Below, one piece after another: positions 1 through 9,808 of a stretch of DNA of 12,332 nt. Under the pieces are notes generated by a model. The model searched no databases. It saw only the letters and a list, made by a program, of their open reading frames with translations, and was not told the DNA's origin. This DNA is from Conidiobolus incongruus B7586 (Eukaryota > Entomophthoromycota > Entomophthoromycetes > Entomophthorales > Conidiobolaceae): NCBI GenBank assembly GCA_000697335.1, contig JNEM01013235.1, positions 1 to 12,332 on the forward strand, given 5' to 3'. Position numbers and translations under genes: made by a program. Numbering within the stretch: the first letter of the stretch is position 1; each line of letters opens with the position of its first letter.

Positions 1-2373
1 TATATAATCTTTTATTAAAATATAAATTAAAATATTAAATTAAGTTATATTAACCTTTTCTATAAATTCTTTTATATAAACACTTTATTAATAAATAAAT
101 ATTAATTATTATAATTTATTATAATAATATATACTATTCTATATAATTTTTAAAATAAAATTAATTAATAATAAACTTTATATTATTTTTTTAAATAAAA
201 ATATTTTTAATTAGTGTTCTTAATATAATTTAAAAATATTTATTATTTTACATAATAATTATAAAATACATAAATTTAAAGATGTAAAAAAATTTCTAAT
301 TAAAAATAACTAGAAAAAACTACTACATCTAGTATATTCTTTAGATTATAACTTATATAATTATAATTGCTTTAAACAATTAAAAAACTAGCTTACAAAA
401 AAAAATTTTTACAAGAAAATTTAATTAGTTTGTAAAACATTAAATTTTAGTCTTTAATAAAAAGAATTATTCTTTAAGTGTTAAATTTTTGCTAAAAGTA
501 TAACAAAAAGTTATTAATAATAAAAGAAACTATTAAATTTATATTATATATTTATTTTTATATATTATATATTAAATTATTTATTTATTTTAAATCACAA
601 AAATTTTTTATTATTAAAAATACAGAGTATTATTAATACAACTATAAATTAATTATTAAATTGTAGCATTATTAATCAAATTACATATATAAACATGATA
701 ATAAATCATTAAATAAATGTAGTTATTATATAGAAAATTATTTGTTTTGCCCAATTATAACATTCTTAATATCAGATATTAGAATATCATTTTATAATAT
801 AACTTAAAATTAATTAGAATAAAAATAAATGGAGAGGATGTAGCAAGTTATGCTTCATCTATTCTTGTGATTGTATGTTCAGAAAATAACTTTCCATTGT
901 TGCTTAATGACACATGATTATGTTGACTAAAATTTGAATTCTATCCAAGAACTAATTTCATTATCATTTATTCTTCTGTTCTATTACATATTAATTTTTC
1001 AATGTATTTGCATAATTTAGATTAATAATAATTATAACAGATTATTCAAAAATATTTTTCAATCATAAATGAAACAATATAATTTATGATAAAATACTAA
1101 GCTGAATCTATAAGCATTTGAATAATAATTATTAGTATTGTCTCAAAATTTAAATTAAATATTATCAATAAAGTATAAATGTAATAATTTTATATCTTGT
1201 ATATCAAATAATTCAAGATTTTATTGAAAGTATAAATAAACTACTAAAGTTTGTAAAAATTGATAATTATCATGATATTATTGGCATATAAGTATTTACC
1301 CCCATAATTGAAATTAAATTTGCATTTTCGCTTTTATCAAGCATAGATGAATAGTGTTCAATATCTTTGTAATCGAAACTTAATTATAATATTTTTACAA
1401 TGGGTAATGTTAGATACTGTTGGTGTTAGTTATGGTTAAATCATTCTTCTATAGCCATATTAATTTATTAATAACTTAATATTTTAATCATATTAATTTT
1501 ATAACATGACTGTTGTTCTAACCAAAAATAAACTAAATATAAAATTCAATGAAAAATGCTGAGCATTAATTTTTTGCTGAAATCCAAATTTAGTCAATTG
1601 GTTCAAGTTTTTCCTAATTAAATTTTTATTATCAATTCTGAATTAATCTACCCAAGTTTACTTATTTCAGTAGTAATATAATTTCTATTTCCAAATTGAT
1701 TATTAATTATTATTGTTATCTTTTGTTTGAAGATGTTGAGTTCAGCGTTTTTTGAGTATTGTTATAGAATTTAAAATTTTATTGATATTGGAAAATTGAT
1801 TGTAAAAATATTTTATGGTTTAATAAGATTAGGTTGAGTTGTAAGCTTAAATGAGCCAAATAAACATGAATCATTAAATTTATTGACAAAATAATTAAAT
1901 GAAATCTATAGAGCCTTGATATTAATACCAGTGAACTCATTTATTTAGTAATTCTATTGATAATCATATAAGTTCATACTGAATCTTACAATATTTTTGT
2001 TAGAATAAATAATTTGAATATTTTATTTCTATTCAAATTGTTATGAAATATAATTTTGTAAATTTCATCAAAAATTGAGATTTTCAATTGGCCAATAGAA
2101 ATGGTGAATTTATGGTAAGATTATTCTGTATAAAATTTTTAGAAATATGGGATTGGATGGAGAAATGATGATTTTATAATAAAATAATTTTCTAATCAAT
2201 AGTTTGACAAGTTGCTTTGTCTTCAAGTAAGTTAAATCAACTGAATGACTTTATTAATTTATATTACCCTAATTAAAATATTTGAAAATTAATAATAGTT
2301 CAACATAAATAATATTAAATAATGTCATACTAATTTTTTTTCTTAATTAGAGTTTTTTTATTGATCTATAATC
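1..2373. other. AT-rich gene-free arm upstream of eIF3c
   Basis: No gene can be supported here on either strand. Bases 1 to about 720 are almost pure A/T with long homopolymer and TA runs. From about 720 the G and C content rises modestly but stops remain dense in every frame. The longest piece that looks even slightly protein-like is an open + frame at 798-917 without an ATG near its start, which I could not match to any family. The stretch just before 2374 is T-rich and probably holds the eIF3c promoter and 5' leader, but I see no clear TATA box or operator that stands out from the background. No tRNA, terminal inverted repeat or long direct repeat was noticed. Confidence 0.6.
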
Positions 2374-4817
2374 ATGAGTCGTTTCTTTCGCAACGCAAGC
2401 GATAGTGAGAGTGATAGCGATTCCTCTTCCACCGATTCTTACTTCTCTGATTCCGACGCTACCCATACTTCATCCGAAGATGAATCTGAAGATGAACGCG
2501 TCAGCACCCCCACCACCAGAGGATCTAATTGGTTTATGAAGGGTGCCGACGACTCTGATTCTGAAGATGAAGTCAAACGTGTTGTTAAATCAGCTAAAGA
2601 TAAAAGACTCGAAGAATTATCTGCTTCTTACAAAACTGTTGAAAATGCTTTAAAAATCAACGATTGGGTTGCTATTTCTAATGAATATGAAAAAATGCTC
2701 AAGGTCATTTCTAAAATTAATGCCAACAATGAAAAAATTCCTACTTCTTATCTTCAAATCTTAATCCAAATTGAGGATGCTCTTTTGGAAACTACTAAAG
2801 ATAAAAAGAAAATGAATTCTTCCAATGCTAAGGCTCTCAATGTTCTCAAGCAGAAACTTAAGAAGAACAACAAAGTTTATGAAAAGAGAATCCAAGCCCT
2901 TAGAAACGGTGAAGAAGAAGAAGAAGAGGAAGAAGAAGCTCCTACTCCTGCGCCTTCCAAGAACAAGTAAGGAATTATGAAATCTCTTAGATCAACACTC
3001 TAATTAGTTTTAGAACAAAGGCTGTTCATATTGTTGATGAAGAAGATGTCGAAGATGGTTTCACCACTGTCGGAAAAGGTGGAAAGACCATTGAAGTTTC
3101 TTCTGAAACCCTCCCTAAGAAACTCCGCGAAGTTATTCAAGCTCGTGGTAAAAAGAACACTGATAAGAATGAACAGATCCAGATCCTTGCCAAGCTTTTA
3201 TCAGTTGCCAACACTCCTTACTTCCAAATTAAAGTTTTATTTGCTTTAATCTCTGCTCGTTTTGATTATTCATCTGGTTTGGCTACACATATGACCACTG
3301 AAATGTGGCGTAGTACTAGTCAAAACATTCATGTTCTTTTCAACATTTTGGAAGCTAACCCTCAAATCTCTGTTGATGAATCATATGATGAAATTGATGA
3401 CGTTGATGGTGATCCAGATGCTGATGTTGATTATAACAAGATTCAAGGTTCCATTGTTTCATTCATTGAACAACTTGATGACGAATTCACCAAATCTTTA
3501 CAAAATCTTGATCCTCATGCCACTGAATATTTGGAACGTTTAGCTGATGAAACTCCTCTTGTCACTGTCATTATTCGTGCCCAGAGATACTTCGAATCCA
3601 AGAAACAAGTTAGCAACATTTGTAGAACTGTCATTCGTCGTCTTGAACACACTTACTACAAGCCTGATCATGTCATTACTACTGTTGAAAAACTTGTTTA
3701 TGAAAATCTTACTAAGCTCAGTGGATCCGAAGTTGTTGCCCCCGAGATCACTCCTGAAGATTTAGTTCGTGACTTGTGTGTATACTTGTATAAGAATGCT
3801 GACCCACTTTTGCGTACTCGTGCCATGCTCTGCCACATCTACTCTGTTGCCCTTCATGGTCACTACTATGATGCTCGTGACATGTTATTAATGTCTCATC
3901 TCCAAGAAACCATTCATCAAGCTGATATCACTACTCAAGTTTTATTCAACCGCACAATGGTTCAAATTGGTCTTTCTGCTTTTAAGGAAGGATTAATTCG
4001 TGAATCCTTAAGCTGTCTCCAAGAACTTCACAATACTGGCCGTGTTAAAGAGCTTTTGGCTCAAGGTACCTCTAATGTTCGCCACGGTCAGAATGCTGAT
4101 CAAGAAAAGCTTGAAAGACAAAGACAGATTCCTTTCCATATGCATATCAACTGTGAATTAGTTGAATGTGTATTCCTTACCTGCTCTATGCTCCTTGAAG
4201 TTCCCTCCATGGCCGCTGCTGGTACTAACCCTGAAGCTAAGAAGCGTGTCATCAGCAAGCCTTTCAGAAGATTATTAGATTATTCCGATAGACAAATCTT
4301 CCACGGTCCACCTGAAAATACTCGTGATCATATTATGGCTGCTGCCCATGCTCTTGCCGCTGGTGAATGGGAACGCTCTCGTGATTTCATGTGGGATATT
4401 AAGATTTGGAACTTATTACCCGAGCCTGAAAAGATCAAGACTATGCTTGCTTCCAAGATTCAAGAAGAAGCTCTTCGTACTTATCTTTTCACTTATGCTC
4501 CTTATTACTCCACCATCAGCATGTCACAACTTGGACAAATGTTTGACTTGCCCTTTTCCCGTGTCTACAGCTTAATCTCTAAACTCATCTGGTCCGAAGA
4601 GCTCAATGCTGGTTTGGATCAAGTCCGTAACATGGTTGTTTTGCATACCAAAGAACCTTCTGCTATCCAAAGACTCGCTCTTAACTTAGCCGATAAAACT
4701 TCTTCTCTTGTTGAGGGAAATGAAAAACTTTTTGAACTCAAAGTATCTGATCCAAGCGCGCACTTATCATGGAGCAAAAACACTCGCCGTACTCAAGCCA
4801 ATCGTGCCAAGAATTAA
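2374..4817 (+). CDS. NIP1: Eukaryotic translation initiation factor 3 subunit c (eIF3c/Nip1)
   Basis: This is a core scaffold subunit of eIF3, acting in the cytosol on the 40S ribosome during start-codon selection. Two exons, 2374-2966 and 3014-4817, join in frame to give 798 residues, close to the roughly 810 of yeast Nip1. The N-terminus starts MSRFFR and is followed by a Ser/Asp/Glu-rich acidic tail; in the family this tail binds eIF1 and eIF5. A run of nine Glu near residue 180 sits just before the splice junction. The middle is the helical eIF3c domain, including the stretch RFDYSSGLATHMTTEMW near residue 280. A PCI/winged-helix domain lies at about 590-760, including APYYSTISMSQLGQMF near 692. 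The first ATG is chosen because it begins the conserved MSRFF start. The reading frame is intact, so the gene looks functional. Confidence 0.96.
2967..3013 (+). other. Spliceosomal intron of eIF3c (47 bases)
   Basis: The intron begins GTAAGG and ends TTTTAG, with a CTAAT branch-like site 9 bases before the final AG. It interrupts a Lys codon in phase 2 (AA|A), and removing it joins the acidic N-terminal exon to the main frame. Without splicing, the first exon meets a TAA made by the GTAA of the donor site itself. It serves as a template for the short introns in the other genes of this window. Confidence 0.93.
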
Positions 4818-5469
4818 AACATTTTTCATATCGATACTTTAGCCCTTTTGTTTACCAATTTTTAAATATAACATTCACACATATAAATAGAAAACAATTC
4901 CATAATGAATTATTCTATATATCACTCAATTTCATTTATTTTGCTACATTATCATTATATATTCGTACTTTTCTTTTTACTTCAACATTCCAACAACCTA
5001 TTATGAATATATTCTAATATTTAACTTTGAAACAAGAACTATAATAGGATCAGATTTTCCTCTCTTCACCTTATATTTAACATTTTATTCAAACTTAATA
5101 TAATATGATATACATTTTATTAATGATTGAAACTTAACGTGCAGTTATCATATAAATACAAAATCTAAAATATCTATTTCCGAATTAGATAAATCCCAAT
5201 AAATTCTCTCAATTATCCATCTTAATTTTGAAATGTATTTTTGTAAATCTAATCAATATTAATCCATCATGTTGATAAATTAAACAATTTTAATATAAAC
5301 AACACTTTTAATAAAGAATTTTTGGTTTAATAAACGTATAACATAAATGAACATTATTGATTGATTTTTTAAAAAAAATATATTATAGATTTTAATTTAT
5401 AATTAAAGTAATGATATTTTTAACTTTAATATTAATATAACAATATTTAGATATTTAATAACAAATATA

Positions 5470-5511
<42 letters not shown>

Positions 5512-5634
5512 TTATAAATTGATTTTATTATTAAATTTTCATTTTATTTTTCTATTACAATAAATAATATTTGAATGAGTTTATTAAATAATATTTCAAG
5601 TATGGAATAAGATTATTTAAAATGTTTTCTATAT
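4818..5634. other. Convergent intergenic region
   Basis: This AT-rich gap lies between the 3' end of eIF3c (+) and the probable 3' end of the LYR gene (-). It presumably carries both 3' UTRs and polyadenylation signals; several AATAAA-like strings are present but none can be singled out against the background. Apart from the TTA microsatellite listed separately, I see nothing in it. The open frame that continues past the eIF3c stop to about 5017 is a shadow of eIF3c and AT-rich sequence. Confidence 0.6.
5471..5512. repeat. TTA/ATT trinucleotide microsatellite
   Basis: About 14 uninterrupted copies of TTA lie in the gap downstream of eIF3c. The array is non-coding and perfect, so it is probably length-variable between strains. 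It is the only clear tandem repeat in the window. Confidence 0.95.
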
Positions 5635-6792
5635 TCAATGACTCAATTGTAATTTTAAGACTAGGTTTTTGAATGGGAAATCATCAACGATAGGGTTCTT
5701 TCCTTTAATTAATGATATTAGACTATGTTTGGAGTAAAATACCTTTCCAAATTCATCAAGAATAGGAATACTTGCTAATGACTTTTTATAGAATCGACTG
5801 ATTTTTCTAAGTTAGGGGAAATCTGCTTTGCTAGGGAGTTGGTTGAAATATTTGACAGTAGGCTGTTGATCATTCCTTTTGCCAAGGTTGGGATGAGATG
5901 ATGGAATAAAGTACTTCACTCTAAATGTTTTCTCTTCCAACTCTTTTTGAACTTCTAAGGGAGTATCATGATTACCAGCGTTGAATCTGTTAGATCGATG
6001 TGCCGTATAAATTGTTAATGGTTGAATAGTCCAAGTTGATCATTATTTTGACAACATTTAAATAATTTACATCAGCTCCTCGCTCCAGTTCCTTAACCAT
6101 AAAATGGGATAAAGTAGACTGCACTTTACTGAGCTGATGTTTGTATCTTGATCTGACCCAATTATACTGTCTCCTTATTAATTTAACATTTGAGTAAGGT
6201 TGTTCTACTTGGTTAAACTTTTGGGAATCTTAATAGGGTTTCTAAAATGGGATCAAGCTTAATGTGAAGAGGGTAACCTGGTTTATAAGTTCTGATAACA
6301 ATGTTCATTGGCAGAAGGATTGGTCCTAATAGCTCCCACCTTAATGACCCCGTCCTTCCATATGCATAATTTAAAACTGAAAGCACTGAATTCTCATCAA
6401 GCTGATTTGCCTTATATAACTTGAGAGCGACCTATTAAATATTACAAAAGTAGATAAGATACATATAATTATTGTTCCTTTACTTTTCTAGCTTGACGTC
6501 TTCTATCATTAGAATTTCAAGGTGAATTTTGATTCACTTCGATTCTTCAAAAAATTTAATTTCAGATGTCAAATATATCCTATTTCATATAATGAATAAA
6601 CTGAAATTAGTTATTGATTATAATAAAATTTAAATACCTAGCCCTAGGATCGAAAAAATCTCTAGCTTCCCTCAATAATTTCCTATAAGTATACAAAATA
6701 TCTTTACGTCTTCCTTCTGGTGTATCAACTTCCTGAGGCAAAAATAAATATAATTTATCTAGTCTAGGTTTAAACTCCAAAGTCCATAACAT
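5635..6792 (-). CDS. LYR-motif protein, Cup1-like (multi-exon, structure partly unresolved)
   Basis: LYR proteins are small helical proteins, usually mitochondrial, that bind acyl carrier protein and assist iron-sulfur or respiratory assembly. The core reads through exons 6792(or 6732)-6638, 6579-6538, 6502-6484 and 6431-6219. Together they give ILYTYRKLLREARDFFDPRA, then IYLTSEIKFFEESKRRQARK, then LNYAYGRTGSLRWELL. The LYR start followed by an AYGR-G-LRWELL block is the layout I recall for fungal Cup1-like proteins. Introns: 6637-6580 (GTATTT...ATAG), 6537-6503 (GTGAAT...CTAATGATAG, 35 bases), 6483-6432 (GTAAAG...AATAG). Further coding-like pieces follow: 6166-6071 (YNWVRSRYKHQLSKV) and 5985-5635 (LRKISRFYKKSLASIPIL), resembling the family's C-terminal blocks. 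Joining these needs an intron at 6218-6167 (GTTTAA donor) or a frame change, and one in-frame TAA lies at 5814-5812. The first ATG at 6792 is uncertain because 6734-6733 could be a 3' splice site. The gene may be intact with odd splicing, or decaying. Confidence 0.72.
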
Positions 6793-7022
6793 TCTAGAAT
6801 ATCACTATCTCGACCTAATCTATTAATGGGTGCAGGTATTTCAGGGTTTAAAAGAACTTTAGAAAGTAGTTTGGATGGGTTTTTATATTCGAATTCTTAA
6901 ATTTGTCTTTTGATAGTAAATCCTTGGTAGTCTAAATATATTAAAGGTGAAACAGATTTAATAATGGATCTCAAATACTGTAAATTATTATCTTTAATAA
7001 TGACATATTGATATATAAATGA
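6759..7022 (-). other. Coding-like open frame upstream of the LYR gene, unassigned
   Basis: One minus-strand frame is open from 7022 to 6759 except for a single TAA at 6899-6897. It carries protein-like stretches such as SPLIYLDYQGFTIKRQ and NPEIPAPINRLGRDSDILE, and is richer in G and C than its surroundings. Its last part overlaps the start of the LYR open frame in another frame. It could be a 5' exon of the LYR gene: a donor at 6775 (GTTTAA) can be joined in frame to an AG at 6729-6728 or further down. In that model an upstream start at 7003 with an intron near 6979-6897 would remove the TAA. It could also be a separate or decayed gene. I do not recognise the product. Confidence 0.35.
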
Positions 7023-7048
7023 CTATCCAAAATAATTTATGAAATTTG

Positions 7049-7073
7049 AAAAAAATATTATTATTTAAGAAAA
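7049..7073 (-). terminator. Pol III T-run terminators of tRNA-Thr
   Basis: On the minus strand, downstream of the tRNA, a run of four T lies at 7073-7070 and a stronger run of seven T at 7055-7049. T-runs of this kind end Pol III transcripts; which one is used cannot be told from sequence. Confidence 0.6.
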
Positions 7074-7083
7074 TTTGAATAGA

Positions 7084-7156
7084 TGCCTTCTACCAGAATC
7101 GAACTGGTGACCTTCCGCTTACTAGGCGGACGCTCTGCCAACTGAGCCAAGAAGGC
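7084..7156 (-). tRNA. tRNA-Thr (anticodon AGU)
   Basis: The minus strand folds into a full cloverleaf. It has a perfect 7-pair acceptor stem (GCCTTCT/AGAAGGC), D stem GCTC/GAGC, anticodon stem TCCGC/GCGGA and T stem ACCAG/CTGGT. The discriminator base is A at 7084. The anticodon loop CTAGTAA has AGT at 7123-7121, so it reads threonine ACU and, after A-to-I editing, ACC. There is no intron. The internal Pol III promoter is visible as a B box, AGTTCGATTCT, at 7105-7095, and an A-box-like TGGCTCAGTTGG. CCA is not encoded, as expected for a nuclear gene. Confidence 0.98.
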
Positions 7157-7775
7157 TTAATTTTGACATTGTTTTATGAATTAATTGATATTGCTCCCTG
7201 TATTACATAATTTTAATATTTTCATACAATCATATTTTATATCATTTTTTTATTTTCATATATTATTTTTCATTCAACATATTTCAACCTTTTTTAGCAT
7301 TTGAATTTTGTATATTTTAATGTTGAAAAATAAATATGTTTACTAAATTAGTTATATATTGATCAAATACACTATAGTTTAATGTTTTGTAAATCATTTA
7401 TTGAAATCTTTTGATAGAAAATGATAGATATATAGTAGAAGAGCATGTTAACTGACAAATCTCATATTAATAGTAAAATTGGAGCAAATTAAAAAGACTA
7501 ATTTCTTTTAATTATAACATTAATTCATTGCCCATAATTTAAGGTATAGCTAATAAAAAAATTTAAAATATGTGCGTAAAAACAATAATACATTAATACT
7601 AATGCCACAACAATTGGTAAAATTGTAATTATTAAAAAATAATGCGAAGATAAAAAAATGCTAAATTGAACCAATGAGAAAAGCATAGTCAAAAAATCAT
7701 TCAAGTACCAGAAATTTAAGTCAAATCAGATATACATCTGATCAAATGAAAATAAATATGATTACATAGAGAAAC
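7157..7775. other. Intergenic region between tRNA-Thr and the PHD gene
   Basis: This AT-rich stretch separates the tRNA from the 3' end of the PHD-finger gene, both on the minus strand. It should contain the 3' UTR and polyadenylation site of the PHD gene near 7775 and the upstream flank of the tRNA near 7157. No open frame, repeat or structured RNA was seen. Confidence 0.6.
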
Positions 7776-9392
7776 TTAGTGATCCAATTTGACCTCCTTC
7801 CTAGAACGTATATTTTCGTATTGGTCCTTATAGTCTTGTAGTTTCCTTTTGAGACTGTCAATAGCCTCAATACAACTTATCCCCGCTGGTAAAGTATCGA
7901 GCTTCGTGGGATTAAGGATGGAGAGGGACGTGTCTTGAAGCTCTTTAATCATAACACCACAATGACCTAGCATTCGATCTGCTCTGATCATAATGGCATT
8001 GAGCTGGCTACGAGCGTGCACGTTACGAGCTCTGGGAGGTGGTGTTGACTTTCTCTTGTTACCTTTCTTTTTATTGGAGTTTGTGGGGGTAGGGTTGTAG
8101 CTAGGTGGTTTGGGCGCTTGCACAGGAGGGCTGAAAAAGTCACTGAGTGCATCGAAGTTAGGGAATGCAGGCATTTCACGGAAATAGATTGAGGTGCGAT
8201 AAGATTCAGCTCTTCTTAAAGAGTGGGAAGAGTTGTTACTTGAGGCTTTAGACATGGATAATGGACCAGCCACCGCGTTGGAGGACATCGGCTTGGGCGA
8301 TGACCTTTTACTTCTGCGAGATGAGTGGGATTTCTTTTCGGAGGCACTAGGAGTTTCTTCGCTCATTTCGACAACTTGATCCATATCTGCATCTTCAGGG
8401 ATTTCCAAATAAGTGCCTTTATTCCTAATTGCCGTTTGTCTTCCACTTCTGGTAGTAAATACCTGAGAAGGTGGCGAATCTTGTTGAATGGGAGTATTAG
8501 AAGCCGACTTGGGCTTTTGACTACTGGAGGCCGATAGTGAGATAGATTTGGCTTTAGAAACACCATTGAGCAAATTGCTATTAGCTAAGCTTTGATTATT
8601 GACTGAGTTAGTCGATCCTGATGATTTTTTATGTGATTTTTTGGCTGAGGAGGGTTTTTCGTACCTAATAAAATAATTAGTATCTCATGAACCAACTAGA
8701 AATGTTCAAGGTTACTTCACTAAATAAGGATGAAGATCAGGTCTGCACTGTTCACAAAAGTATTTTTCAGGAATTTCAGATTCGGGTATGTTAACACACT
8801 CTATGTGCTGCCAAACTTCACACTCTTCACATTGAATCATTACACCATCTGCATCTATAGTACTGGATTAATAAAAGTACGATTTTACTCAGCTCTATTA
8901 TCTTACGTTGAAGTTTACAAATACACCTAGTAATACCCGCAGGTTCTTCTTCGTCTTCATCATCCTCCTCGTCAACCTCGTCAAAGTCTTTTTCTTCAGA
9001 ATACCGTTTAGTTCTTCTAGAATTATTCTTAACTGATTTGTTAGAACGAGCTGAAGAAGAGCCATTTTTTGAATTAAATGCAGCATGTTTAGAAGAAAAT
9101 GTGTCTATAGTTGATAAGCTATTTCCTCCTCTGCTGCGATTTGGTTGACGGCCTAAAACACAAACAAGTTAGTCTCCGAAAATGCAAATTAGAGTAACTT
9201 GAGGCGGTGGAAGTTTACACTATCAGTAAGTAAATAGATACAACTAGTTCCTTTGGATAGTGAAATGAAGTATAGAGCAAGAGAAGTAAATAAGTGAAAC
9301 TAAATTTCATATCAAGCTATTGAGATATATAAAAAATAAATCAAAACAACTATACAAAAACGTAAAGCTCAAAAAATCAAACACTTACCCAT
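7776..9392 (-). CDS. PHD-finger protein, Cti6-like
   Basis: This is probably a nuclear chromatin reader of the Cti6 type, a subunit of the Rpd3L histone deacetylase complex in yeasts. Four exons, 9392-9389, 9152-8907, 8854-8716 and 8664-7776, join in frame to 425 residues and a TAA stop. The N-terminus is basic and Ser-rich, then acidic (about 54-71). A PHD finger follows at 78-120 with all eight zinc ligands: C78, C80, C92, C95, H100, C103, C117, C120. W98 within CEECEVWQH is the expected aromatic for binding methylated H3K4 (inferred). A long Ser/Lys/Pro-rich linker leads to a conserved-looking C-terminal segment with RADRMLGHCGVMIKELQ and a coiled-coil-like end. Introns are 9388-9153, 8906-8855 and 8715-8665; the first has a CTAAC branch site and the last TACTAAT. 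Layout and length resemble fission yeast Cti6, but other PHD proteins are possible. It is divergent from the HisRS gene. Confidence 0.85.
9153..9388 (-). other. Long first intron of the PHD gene
   Basis: At 236 bases this is four to five times longer than any other intron in the window. The donor is GTAAGT immediately after ATGG, and the acceptor is TTGTTTGTGTTTTAG with CTAAC upstream. It leaves a coding first exon of only four bases. Length and position next to the start suggest it may hold regulatory sequence, as first introns often do; that is inference. Confidence 0.82.
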
Positions 9393-9808
9393 AGTTGACA
9401 AAATAACACAAAATATAGACTAATAAAATATATAATATATATTAACAACCTTTTTAATACTTAAAAACAAATAAAGCGACTATTGACTTGACAAACTACC
9501 AAAGAGAGATAAACATAGTGAAAACTGATTAAATCAATTTGGGTCATTTGACATCAATTTGATAATTTTTTCATGGTCAGGGATTTCGGAATTTGTATGC
9601 AAAATATATTTTCAGTCGTCCCACGTACCCATTTTCATCCCATAATTTTTTTAATAAGAAAAGACAAAATAAATATACCTTACCATCCTTTACAGTTTTT
9701 GATCATTTATATTTTAATATTAATATTATACTATTAATTAAAATACTATTAATTTATTACTATAACACTGTTTTAAAAATATCTAATATTATATAAATTA
9801 AATTTCCA
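9393..9808. promoter_or_regulatory. Divergent promoter region (PHD gene / mitochondrial HisRS)
   Basis: These 416 bases separate two start codons on opposite strands, so they must contain both promoters and 5' leaders. The region is AT-rich with many TATA-like strings, none clearly the functional one. Two copies of ATCAATTTG lie about 20 bases apart (near 9532 and 9553), separated by GGTCATTTGAC; they may be a paired regulatory site, but in such AT-rich DNA this is weak. An isolated CCACGTACCC near 9619 is the most GC-rich spot. Confidence 0.55.

Noticed and set aside
1-720. Mitochondrial or plasmid origin for the AT-rich arm
   Set aside because: It is continuous with a nuclear eIF3c gene containing a spliceosomal intron and shows no mitochondrial gene or terminal repeat.
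4769-5017. Open + frame of 82 codons overlapping the eIF3c end
   Set aside because: It begins inside the eIF3c C-terminus in another frame and runs into AT-rich 3' flank with hydrophobic low-complexity content; it has no family features.
5812-6899. TAA read as glutamine (variant genetic code), suggested by in-frame TAA at 6899-6897 and 5814-5812 in Gln-compatible contexts
   Set aside because: eIF3c, the PHD gene, HisRS and EF-Ts all end properly at TAA and use CAA/CAG for Gln, with no internal TAA or TAG. A variant code is not needed; introns, errors or decay explain the two cases.
6790-6900. Plus-strand open frame with LMGAGISGFKRTLESSLDG
   Set aside because: It is the antisense of the coding-like minus-strand frame, is short, closed by stops on both sides and has no family match; the minus-strand reading fits the neighbouring LYR exons better.
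9593-9796. Open + frame of 67 codons upstream of HisRS
   Set aside because: It is AT-driven (Ile, Asn, Tyr, Phe-rich), lies in the divergent promoter region and has no recognisable features.
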